A DNA stretch of 64,000 bases from JBFWVR01 sp050246635. Lineage in GTDB: Bacteria; Acidobacteriota; Vicinamibacteria; Vicinamibacterales; UBA2999. The position numbers and the translations under genes are program-made. Position 1 is the stretch's first letter. Every line of letters begins with the position of its first letter. Positions 42,239 to 49,804 of the stretch are shown here, piece after piece. The stretch is from positions 558,001-622,000 of the forward strand of contig JBFWVR010000001.1 of NCBI GenBank assembly GCA_050246635.1, given 5' to 3'. The notes below the pieces were generated by a model. It saw nothing but the letters and a program-made list of their open reading frames with translations, had not been told where the DNA came from and made no database searches.

Positions 42239-43144
42239 ATGATCCCCCGCTCCCTTCGTACGGCCATTCGCGCCGGCCTGCCCCTGCTGGCCGGCACGGC
42301 TCTGCTCGCCCAGGTTCCCGTGCCGCCCGGCACGGACATCTACCTGCTGCCGATGCACGGCGGGCCGGAGGCGCTGCGAGAGGCCCGTCCGGTTGCGGTG
42401 GCCCGGCGCCCCGGGTACGACAACCAGCCGTCGTTCTCGAGCGATGGCGCCCATCTGTACTTCACGGCCAGCGTCGACGGCGCCGAGACCGATGCCTGGG
42501 AGTTCACGCGGCCATCCGGGGCGTTGCGGCGCTTGTGGCACACCCCGGAGAGCGAGTACTCGCCGACGCCGACCCCGGATGGTGGACTGTCGGTGATTCG
42601 GGTCGAGGCCGATGGCACGCAGCGGCTCTGGCGCTTCCCGCTCGACGGTGGCACGCCCCGGCCGGTCCTGCCGGACATCAAGCCGGTGGGCTACCACGCC
42701 TGGGTCGGGGACGACCGCCTCGCCCTCTTCGTGCTCGGCGATCCCAACAGCCTCGTCGTAACCGCGCCGGGGCCGGGCGTCGGCCGCGTGGCCGCCAATC
42801 GCATCGGCCGCTCCCTGCACCGCGTGCCCGGCACCCGGCTGGCCAGCTTCGCCCAGGAGGTCGACGGCCGCTGGTGGCTGTCCACCGTCGACGTCGACTC
42901 GCTCGCCGTGGCCCGCCTCACGCCCGCGGTCGATGGCAGTGCCAACCACGACTACGCCTGGCTGCCGGACGGCTCCGGCGTGCTGATGAGCGCGGGCTCG
43001 CGCCTCCATGCGTGGCGGCGTGGCGAGGACGGCTGGACGGCCGTGTTCGATGCGGCGGATCACGGCCTGGGGGCCCTCTCGCGCGTCGCCATCGCACCGG
43101 GCGGCGACGCCGTGGCGGTGGTCGTGGACGAGGCGCCGCGTTGA
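42239..43144 (+). CDS. exported WD40-like (PD40/TolB-type) beta-propeller protein
   Basis: 301 residues. After a signal peptide (about 1-25, ending near LLAQ) the chain repeats blades of the PD40 type: NQPSFSSDGAHLYFTA, SPTPTPDGGLSVIRVEA, and a last DYAWLPDGSGVLMSA. These resemble TolB and the N-terminal propeller of Tricorn-like peptidases, but there is no peptidase domain. It is periplasmic and probably binds proteins or ligands. The next gene starts 1 bp after the stop, so the permease is in the same transcript. Confidence 0.78.
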   Translation: MIPRSLRTAIRAGLPLLAGTALLAQVPVPPGTDIYLLPMHGGPEALREARPVAVARRPGYDNQPSFSSDGAHLYFTASVDGAETDAWEFTRPSGALRRLWHTPESEYSPTPTPDGGLSVIRVEADGTQRLWRFPLDGGTPRPVLPDIKPVGYHAWVGDDRLALFVLGDPNSLVVTAPGPGVGRVAANRIGRSLHRVPGTRLASFAQEVDGRWWLSTVDVDSLAVARLTPAVDGSANHDYAWLPDGSGVLMSAGSRLHAWRRGEDGWTAVFDAADHGLGALSRVAIAPGGDAVAVVVDEAPR

Positions 43145-43145
43145 G

Positions 43146-44396
43146 ATGACGCCGGCCCACGCCTCGCTCGCCGCCCTTGTCGTTGCCATCGTCCTCAGCT
43201 GCACGTCACGAATCAACGTGGGGCTGCTGGCCCTGCCGCTCGCCTGGGCGGTGGGGATCTACGCGGGGCAGGGCGGCCTGCCGATCGCGGAGTTCCCGGC
43301 GTCGCTCTTCATCACGCTCGCGGGCGTGACGCTGCTGTTCGCGCTCTCGGAGGTCAACGGCACGGTGGAGGCGCTCGCGCGCATGGCGTTGGGGCTCGCG
43401 CGGGGCAGCGCGCGCGCGGTGCCGATCATCTTCTTCCTCATCGCCTGTGCGCTCTCGACGGTGGGCCCGGGCGCGATTGCATCGGTGGCCCTCGTCGTGC
43501 CGATGGCCATGGCCGTGGGACGCCGCGCCGGCATCCCGCCGTTCCTGACCGCGTTGATGGTGGCCAATGGCGCCAATGCCGGCAACCTGTCGCCGATCAG
43601 CAGCGTCGGCGTCATCGCCAACACTTCCATGGCTGGCGTCGGGCTGGGTGGGCACGAGGGCAAGGTCTGGGCCGCGAACTTCGTCGCCCACCTGTTGGTG
43701 GGCATCGCGGCCTACATCCTGCTCGGTGGCTATCGCCTGTCGGGTGATGCCTCGACGATTGCCGACGAGGAGCAGCCGGAGGCGCCGGCGTGGACGGGCG
43801 CGCGGCGCATGACGGTGGCCATCATCGCGGCCTGGATCGTGGCCGTGGTCCTCGGTGGCGCCTCGCTCGGCCTGTCGGCGTTCACGGCGGCGGTGGCGCT
43901 GGTGCTCACCGGCGCGGCCGACGAGAAGGCCGGCATCGCGCGCATGCCGTGGTCCGCCATCGTCATGGTGACCGGCATGTCGGTGCTCGTCGGCGTCGTC
44001 GAGACGACGGGTGGCATGGAGCTGTTCACGTCGCTCCTCGCGTCCCTCGCGTCGCCCGGTACGCTGAACGGCACCATCGCGTTCGTGACCGGGGTCATCT
44101 CGAGTTACAGCAGCACGTCCGGCGTCGTGCTGCCGACGTTCCTGCCGACGGTACCGGGCCTCGTGAGCCAGGTGGGTGGTGGCGACCCCCTGGCCGTCGC
44201 GCTGAGCATCAACGTGGGGTCCTCCCTGGTGGACGTCTCACCGCTCTCGACGCTGGGGGCCCTCGCCGTCGCCGCCCTCGCCGACCCGGCCTCGGCGCGC
44301 GACCTGTTCCGGAAGCTGATGATCTGGGGCCTCTCGATGACCCTCGTCGGCGCCGCCCTCGCGCAGCTGCTCGCGGGCCCGTTCGCGGCGCTGTAG
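43146..44396 (+). CDS. ion-transporter-superfamily permease (MatC/CitMHS-like)
   Basis: 416 residues with about 11-12 helices. The chain opens with a short hydrophobic hairpin and the RINVGLLALPLAWAVG segment, and has two related loops: NGANAGNLSPISSVGVIAN in the first half and SSYSSTSGVVLPTFLPTVPGL in the second. Both match the substrate hairpins of DASS/CitMHS/MatC-type carriers. The likely substrate is a di- or tricarboxylate, but this is inference. It is cotranscribed with the upstream propeller gene (1-bp gap). Confidence 0.82.
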   Translation: MTPAHASLAALVVAIVLSCTSRINVGLLALPLAWAVGIYAGQGGLPIAEFPASLFITLAGVTLLFALSEVNGTVEALARMALGLARGSARAVPIIFFLIACALSTVGPGAIASVALVVPMAMAVGRRAGIPPFLTALMVANGANAGNLSPISSVGVIANTSMAGVGLGGHEGKVWAANFVAHLLVGIAAYILLGGYRLSGDASTIADEEQPEAPAWTGARRMTVAIIAAWIVAVVLGGASLGLSAFTAAVALVLTGAADEKAGIARMPWSAIVMVTGMSVLVGVVETTGGMELFTSLLASLASPGTLNGTIAFVTGVISSYSSTSGVVLPTFLPTVPGLVSQVGGGDPLAVALSINVGSSLVDVSPLSTLGALAVAALADPASARDLFRKLMIWGLSMTLVGAALAQLLAGPFAAL

Positions 44397-44640
44397 GGAC
44401 TCGGCCGCTCCGCGGCCTCGCTGGGACTCGCCGCTGCGCGGCTCGCGAGGACTCGTCCTCGCTGGTTCGCGCGTCGGCCGTCGCTGGGACTCGGGCCTGC
44501 GGCCCGCGCTGCGACGGCGAGACTCTCGTCTCGGTTCCTGCTTCTCTTCCTTGCGAGCGGCGCAGCCGCGAGTCCTAGCGACCGCAGGGAGTCCTCGCGA
44601 CCGTAGGGCGTCCCAGCGAGCGCGGAGCGCGAGCCCCTGT
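44397..44640. repeat. palindromic mosaic of TCGCTGGGACTCG units and small hairpins
   Basis: The 374-bp gap to the next gene is mostly this element. The 13-mer TCGCTGGGACTCG is at 44418-44430 and 44481-44493. Inverted relatives are at 44569-44581 (CGAGTCCTAGCGA), 44588-44600 and 44607-44619. Between them are small hairpins of one style: GCCGC-TCC-GCGGC, GCCGC-TGC-GCGGC, GGGCC-TGC-GGCCC, GCGGC-GCA-GCCGC. Nothing else is recognised in 44641-44770. Confidence 0.65.
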
Positions 44641-44770
44641 TCGCCTCCGGCCACCGCAGTGCCCGGGGGCGGACGGTCGTCCGGGCGCCCTCGGCGCGAG
44701 GCGCGATTCCGGGCCTGTGAGCGGGCGAGTCGCGGGCCAGCGAGGCACATGTCTTGCCACACGTGCCGGT

Positions 44771-47155
44771 ATGAGCCTCCGAATCGCCATCCGGACCCTG
44801 CTGCGCCAGCCCCTCTTCAGCGCGGTCGTGGTGGGCACGCTGGCCGTGGGCATCGGCGCCACGACCGCCATCTTCAGCGTGGTCTACGGCGTCCTGCTGA
44901 AGCCACTCCCGTACCACGACAGCGATCGGATCGTGACCTTCGGCCAGACCAGCCGGGCCAATCCGACCGACCCGGTCGACGGCTCGATGTCGCACCTCAA
45001 CTTCGTGGACTACCAGCGCAGCAGCCGCACGCTGGGCGCATCGGCGCTGTACGCGACGACCCGCGCGGTGATCAGCGGCGCGGACGGGGCGGACGTCGTG
45101 CGCGCCGGCATCGTCACGCCGGGATTCTTCGACGTCTTCGCGGCAGCGCCGGTGCTCGGGCGCTCGTTCACGGATGAGGAGGACGCCCCGTCCGGACCCG
45201 ATGCCATCGTGATCAGTCACGCCTTCTGGCAGGAGCGGTTCGGCGGGAGGCCGGACGTGCTCGGACAGACGGTGGAGGTCAGCGGGCGGCCCAGGCCGAT
45301 CGTGGGGGTGGCGCCCGAGGGGTTCGACTTCCCGATGCACGCCCGGGTGTGGCTGCCCGTGCGCAACGATGACGAGCAGTGCGGGCGCGACTGCGTTTAC
45401 ACGAATGGCCTCGCGCGCCTGGCCCCGGGGGCGACGCTCGAGCAGGCGCGCGCCGAGCTTGCTTCCATCGCCGCCTCGCTCGAGCAGGCCTACCCCGGGA
45501 CGAACACCGACGTGACGGTCCGGGTGTCCACGCTCCGGGAGCGGACGGTCGGCAACGTCCGCGTCGCGCTGGTGATCCTGCTCGCCGCCGTCGCGCTCGT
45601 GTTGCTCATCGCGTGCGCCAACGTCGCGAACCTCGTGCTCGTGCGAGGGAAGGCGCGGCAGGGCGAGATTGCCGTGCGCACTGCCCTGGGCGCGGAGCGC
45701 GGCCAGGTGGTCGCCTTCCTCCTGGCCGAGAACCTGCTCCTGTCGTTGGCCGGGGCGACCCTGGGCCTGCTCGTCGCGGCCTGGGGCGTCGCGGCGCTCG
45801 GCGCGCTCGCACCCGCGGCACTCCCCCGACTGGATGAAGTCGGCTTCGAGGCCCCGGTCTTCCTGTTCGCGCTCGTGATGGGCCTGCTCACGACCGCGCT
45901 GTTCGGCCTCGGGCCCTCGTTCCGCCTGTCGCGGGCGCCCCTCGGCCAGTTGATGGGGCAGCGCGGCGCGGTCGGTGCCGGCAGCGGCCGCTCGCGGGCG
46001 CTCCTCCTCGTGGCCGAGGTGGCACTCTCGATTGTCCTGCTGCTCGGCGCCGGACTCCTGCTGCGCAGCCTGACGGCGCTCCAGGACATCGATCCGGGCT
46101 TCCGCGTCGACGGCCTCTCGACGTTCCTGGTGTCGCTCCCACCATCGCGCTATGACGACGAGCGGGTCGTCACCGCCTACCGTGACCTCGACGATCGGTT
46201 GCGCCAGGTGCCCGGCGTGACGGCCGTCGCACGGATTGCCGGCATGCCCCTCGGGCCGTCGGAGAACGTGTTGAACTTCACCCGCCCGGACCGCCCGCCG
46301 GTCGCCCCGGGGCAGGCGCCGCTGGCCCTGTATCGTGTCGTCGCGCCCGGGTACTTCTCAGTCATGGGCATTCCACTCGTCGCTGGCCGCGACTTCACGG
46401 ACGACGATCGGGCGGGCAGCGCTCCGGCCGTGATCATCTCGGAGCGGCTCGCGCAGGAGTACTGGCCCGGAGAGGATCCGGTCGGCCGCCCCATCCGCGT
46501 CGACCAGCAGCAGCCGGCGGGTCTGGTCGTCGGCGTCGCCGCCGATGTGCGCTCCTCGAGCCTGGCCGGGCCCCCGCAACCCGAGCTGTACGTGCCGCAT
46601 GCCCAGACGCTGGCGAGGACGATGAGTTACGTGCTGCGGAGCAGCAGCCCGCCGGCGAGCGTGCTGGCAGGGGCGCGGGGCACGGTCCAGGACTTCGATC
46701 GACGGCTGCCCCTGATTTCGCCCGCGGCCGTCTCCGACCTCGTGGACGAGGCGCTGGCTCGGCCGCGTTTCTACCTGCTGCTGCTGGGCCTGTTCGCCGC
46801 GGTGGCCGTGGGGCTGGCGGCGGTGGGCGTCTACGGCGTCGTGTCGTACGCCGTCACCGAGCGCACGCGCGAGATCGGGCTGCGCATGGCCCTGGGGGCC
46901 GACCGCGGGGAGGTCGTACGGCTGATGATCTGGCAGGGACTGGGCCCGGCACTCGGGGGCGTGGCGCTCGGCCTCGTACTGGCGCTGGCCGCCACCCGGG
47001 CCATGCGCGGGCTGCTCTACGGCGTGGGGCCGGGAGATCCCCTGACGATGACGGGTGTCACGCTCACACTGCTCGCCATCACCCTCGCAGCGTGCGCCAT
47101 CCCGGCCGCGCGCGCGAGTGCCGTGCCGCCAGCCACCGCGCTCAGGGGCGACTAG
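44771..47155 (+). CDS. ADOP-family (MacB/FtsX-like) permease, second copy in window
   Basis: 794 residues with the same double MacB-core/FtsX plan as the gene at 2258-4747. The first helix is VVVGTLAVGIGATTAIFSVV, the first FtsX block holds LIACANVANLVLVRG, the second periplasmic core runs about 430-660, and the final block has ERTREIGLRMALGA and the IPAARASAVPPATALRGD ending. There is no ATPase gene alongside. The ATG at 44771 gives the family start MSLRIAIRTLL; the frame upstream is not coding. Substrate unknown. Confidence 0.9.
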   Translation: MSLRIAIRTLLRQPLFSAVVVGTLAVGIGATTAIFSVVYGVLLKPLPYHDSDRIVTFGQTSRANPTDPVDGSMSHLNFVDYQRSSRTLGASALYATTRAVISGADGADVVRAGIVTPGFFDVFAAAPVLGRSFTDEEDAPSGPDAIVISHAFWQERFGGRPDVLGQTVEVSGRPRPIVGVAPEGFDFPMHARVWLPVRNDDEQCGRDCVYTNGLARLAPGATLEQARAELASIAASLEQAYPGTNTDVTVRVSTLRERTVGNVRVALVILLAAVALVLLIACANVANLVLVRGKARQGEIAVRTALGAERGQVVAFLLAENLLLSLAGATLGLLVAAWGVAALGALAPAALPRLDEVGFEAPVFLFALVMGLLTTALFGLGPSFRLSRAPLGQLMGQRGAVGAGSGRSRALLLVAEVALSIVLLLGAGLLLRSLTALQDIDPGFRVDGLSTFLVSLPPSRYDDERVVTAYRDLDDRLRQVPGVTAVARIAGMPLGPSENVLNFTRPDRPPVAPGQAPLALYRVVAPGYFSVMGIPLVAGRDFTDDDRAGSAPAVIISERLAQEYWPGEDPVGRPIRVDQQQPAGLVVGVAADVRSSSLAGPPQPELYVPHAQTLARTMSYVLRSSSPPASVLAGARGTVQDFDRRLPLISPAAVSDLVDEALARPRFYLLLLGLFAAVAVGLAAVGVYGVVSYAVTERTREIGLRMALGADRGEVVRLMIWQGLGPALGGVALGLVLALAATRAMRGLLYGVGPGDPLTMTGVTLTLLAITLAACAIPAARASAVPPATALRGD

Positions 47156-47195
47156 TCGGGGGCTGCCCGGTCGGGCATCACCCGTACGCGGAGAA

Positions 47196-47223
47196 GGCCG
47201 GCGACGCCGCGACGCCGCCGGCC
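47196..47223. terminator. hairpin between convergent permease and FAH genes
   Basis: GGCCGGCG and CGCCGGCC pair over a 12-nt loop, between genes that end at 47155 and 47241. Confidence 0.4.
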
Positions 47224-47240
47224 CCCCACCGTGGCTGGCG

Positions 47241-48278
47241 TCAGACGAGCTCGAACGACAGCTCGCCCAGCTTCTCGAGGCTGCAGGCGACCCGGTCGCC
47301 CGGCTTGAGCCACACCTGCTTGTCCTTCGGCATGCCGAGGATGACGCCTTCCGGCGTGCCCGTGAAGATCACGTCCCCGGGCTTCAGCGCGAAGAACTGC
47401 GAGATGTAGCTGATCATCTGGCGCGTGCTGAAGATCAGGTCCGCGGTGCTGGACGACTGCCGCGTCTCGCCGTTCACGCGGCACTCGATGGCCAGGTTGT
47501 CCGGATCGACCTGGTCGGCCGTGACCAGGTAGGGCCCGATCGGGGCGAACTGGTCGATCGCCTTGCCGACCATCCACTGGCCGCCCCGGCCGTTCTGCAG
47601 GTCGCGCGCGGTGAAGTCGTTGCCGGTCGCGTAGCCCGCCACGTAGTCGAGCGCGTCCGCCTCACTCACGCGGGACGCGTGACGGCCCATCACGATCACG
47701 AGCTCGACCTCGTAGTCGAACTGCGTCGCCAGGTCGACGGGCAGCTTCACCGTGCCCTGGTGCCGGTTCAGCGCCCCGTTGAACTTGTTGAAGAGCACCG
47801 GGTACTGCGGGATGGCCGCGCCCGTCTCTTCCGCGTGCTTGCGGTAGTTCAACCCCACGCACACGATCTTCTCGGGCCGGCTCACGAGCGGCCCGTAGGT
47901 CACCTGCGCCTCCGGTACGAACGCCGCGTCGGCGGTCGAGGAGGACAGGGCGGCGTCCACGACCGCCTTCACGCTGGGGCCATCCTCCTGCTGCAGCAGG
48001 TCGTCCATCGTGGCGGGGGCGTACATCGACAGCAGGGCGGCTGCCCGCGCCACGTCGAGCACGCCCTTGTCGGTCTTCACGCCCAGGCGGTTCTCGCCGT
48101 CCACCTGGATCGTCAGCAGGGTGAGCCCGGTCGGCCGCCCGGTGCCCAGGGTCCGGGACGGCGTGCCGCCGGCGGCTGGCGCCGCGGGGGGCGCAGGCGC
48201 GCATCCGGCGACCGTGGTGGCGGCCAGAGCGCCCACGGCGCCGGCGTTCTTCAGGAAATCTCGACGATCCGTCTGCAT
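47241..48278 (-). CDS. Tat-exported fumarylacetoacetate hydrolase-family protein
   Basis: 345 residues. It begins with a twin-arginine signal (TDRRDFLKN) and a lipobox-like TVAGCAP, so it is probably exported folded and lipidated. That is unusual for this normally cytosolic fold. The C-terminal FAH domain (about 130-345) keeps the metal motif: CVGLNYRKHAEE, an acidic pair in DYEVELVIVMG, and ARDLQ, with the late GDVIFTGTPEGV. Relatives hydrolyse or isomerise C-C bonds in aromatic or homoprotocatechuate breakdown; the substrate here is unknown. The ATG at 48278 has AGGAG 4 nt upstream. Confidence 0.85.
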   Translation of the reverse strand: MQTDRRDFLKNAGAVGALAATTVAGCAPAPPAAPAAGGTPSRTLGTGRPTGLTLLTIQVDGENRLGVKTDKGVLDVARAAALLSMYAPATMDDLLQQEDGPSVKAVVDAALSSSTADAAFVPEAQVTYGPLVSRPEKIVCVGLNYRKHAEETGAAIPQYPVLFNKFNGALNRHQGTVKLPVDLATQFDYEVELVIVMGRHASRVSEADALDYVAGYATGNDFTARDLQNGRGGQWMVGKAIDQFAPIGPYLVTADQVDPDNLAIECRVNGETRQSSSTADLIFSTRQMISYISQFFALKPGDVIFTGTPEGVILGMPKDKQVWLKPGDRVACSLEKLGELSFELV

Positions 48279-48362
48279 GTCGCTCCTCGCTCCCGCACGC
48301 CGTCGGCGGGTCCGCGGCATCATCGCGCAGGCCCCGAGACAGTGCAAGGGGGGCCGGCGAGG

Positions 48363-48465
48363 GCAAGAGAGAATCAAGAATCCCAGAATCAAGAAAGGAA
48401 TTACGACTTCTGGAATTCCCACTTCCTTTCTTGATTCAGTTTTCTTGATTCTCAATTCCCCTATT
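48363..48465. repeat. AGAATCAAGAAAGGAA hairpin, relative of 12005-12119
   Basis: Left words GAGAATCAAGAATCCCAGAATCAAGAAAGGAATT pair with right words CTTCCTTTCTTGATTC.GTTTTCTTGATTCTC. The core ATCAAGAAAGGAAT is shared with the element at 12005-12119. It separates two genes on the same strand. Confidence 0.7.
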
Positions 48466-49606
48466 GGGGGGCGAAGTCGCGGATGCGCGCGACGGCGGCT
48501 TCGTCGAGCGACTGCAGCATCGCGACGAGCAGGTCCACGGTCTGGTCGAAGTCGCGGCGATTGATGATGCCGTTGTGCGCGTGCGTGTACCGCGCGGGGA
48601 CGAGCAGGTTCACGGTCGGCACGCCGCCGCTGCTCTTCTGGATTTCCGCCGAGTCGTCTCCGTACCCCTGCACCAGGTCGAGCTGCAGGGGGAGGGACTT
48701 CGCCTGCGCCGTGTCCTTCACGAACCGCGTGAACTTCCGGTTGGGCAGGGCCGATGAGTCGTACAGGAACAGGATCGGGCCGGCGCCCAGCCTGGCCTGG
48801 GTCTCGTCGGGATGACCCGGGTAGGTGTCGCCCGTGATGCCGCCCTCGACCGCAATGCCGATCGCGGGTCTGATCGTCTCGGCCGCGGTGTGGGCGCCGC
48901 GCAGGCCAATCTCCTCCTGCGTCGTGATGGCCCACACGATCGTGTTCGGGTGCGGCGCCGACTGCAGACGCCGCATGGCCGCGACCACCACCGCGCAGCC
49001 GACCCGGTCGTCCCAGGCCTTCCCCAGGTAGTTGTCGGTGCCGTTCAGGACCTCGAAGGGCGCGTCGGGCACGATGGGGTCGCCCACCGAGAGGCCCATC
49101 GCCTCCACCTCCGCGGCGCTGGTGGCGCCGACGTCCAGATAGAGGCTGTTCCGCGAGTACACCCGGCCGCGCTCCTCGGCCGGGACGACGTGCACGTCAC
49201 GGATGCCGGTGACCGCCTTGACCGGCCCCTTGGAGCCGATGATGACCCATCGCTGGTCCACCAGCGCCTGGTCCAACCACCCGCCCAGCATCTGCATCGT
49301 CAGGAACCCGTTCGGCGTCACCCGTCGCACCATGCCGCCGAGCTCGTCCATGTGGGCGTCCACCATGACACGCGGCCCCGAGGCACCCTGGATGGCGATG
49401 ATCGAGCCGAGGCCGTCGAAGGTCAGCGAGTCGGCAAGCGGGCGCATGAGGTCGACCATCACCTTGCGTACGGGCTCCTCGAAGCCGGATGGGCCGGCGG
49501 CGTCGGCCAGGGAGCGAAGCAGGTCGACGGTCTGGTCCTGCGCAGAGGCGGAGGGTGTGAGCAGGGCGGCAAGCAGCGTGGCAAGCAGCAGGGCACGGAT
49601 AGGCAT
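48461..49606 (-). CDS. exported M42-family aminopeptidase
   Basis: 381 residues. A signal peptide (LLLATLLAALLTPSASA) precedes the mature enzyme. The dinuclear metal ligands of the M42/M18 clan are visible: His in VDAHMDELGG, bridging Asp in GKAWDDRVGCA, catalytic Glu-Glu in TQEEIGLRG, and a last His in THAHNGIINRRD. M42 enzymes (PepA/FrvX type) are usually cytosolic dodecamers; this one is clearly secreted. The ATG at 49606 gives the signal peptide; the open frame upstream covers repeats. Likely role: cleavage of peptides in the periplasm. Confidence 0.9.
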   Translation of the reverse strand: MPIRALLLATLLAALLTPSASAQDQTVDLLRSLADAAGPSGFEEPVRKVMVDLMRPLADSLTFDGLGSIIAIQGASGPRVMVDAHMDELGGMVRRVTPNGFLTMQMLGGWLDQALVDQRWVIIGSKGPVKAVTGIRDVHVVPAEERGRVYSRNSLYLDVGATSAAEVEAMGLSVGDPIVPDAPFEVLNGTDNYLGKAWDDRVGCAVVVAAMRRLQSAPHPNTIVWAITTQEEIGLRGAHTAAETIRPAIGIAVEGGITGDTYPGHPDETQARLGAGPILFLYDSSALPNRKFTRFVKDTAQAKSLPLQLDLVQGYGDDSAEIQKSSGGVPTVNLLVPARYTHAHNGIINRRDFDQTVDLLVAMLQSLDEAAVARIRDFAPQ

Positions 49607-49611
49607 GCTCG

Positions 49612-49695
49612 CATTACGCAGAATCAGAACCGGAGAATCAAGAGGAAGTAAGAAGTAAGAAGGCAGAAGGCAGGAAGGCAGGAAGGCAGGAGGGG
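49612..49695. repeat. purine-rich GAATCAAGAGG / AAGGCAGG tandem repeats
   Basis: AGAATCAGAACCGGAGAATCAAGAGGAAG is followed by AAGTAAGAAGTAAG and four to five 8-bp GGAAGGCA-type units. The strand bias is nearly all purine over about 75 bp. Confidence 0.6.
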
Positions 49696-49730
49696 GACGA
49701 CGACCCGCGAAGGGCGGCGTCCGCACGGCG

Positions 49731-49774
49731 GACGCAAGAAACAAGGGCGCGGCCGGCTGGTGCCGGCCGCGCCC
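49731..49774 (-). terminator. intrinsic terminator of the DUF1592-DUF1552-ankyrin operon
   Basis: A perfect 13-bp stem (GGGCGCGGCCGGC and its complement, 49745-49774) with a 4-nt loop, followed on the minus strand by the T-rich stretch TTGTTTCTTG. It lies 31 bp after the ankyrin stop codon. Confidence 0.8.
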
Positions 49775-49804
49775 TCATTCAGGTCGCGTGGGTAGAGCGG
49801 TCCG

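Noticed and set aside
43146..44396. Arsenite efflux (ArsB) assignment for the permease
   Set aside because: The two substrate hairpins fit the ion-transporter superfamily generally, and there is no arsenic gene nearby; a MatC/CitMHS-like label is safer.
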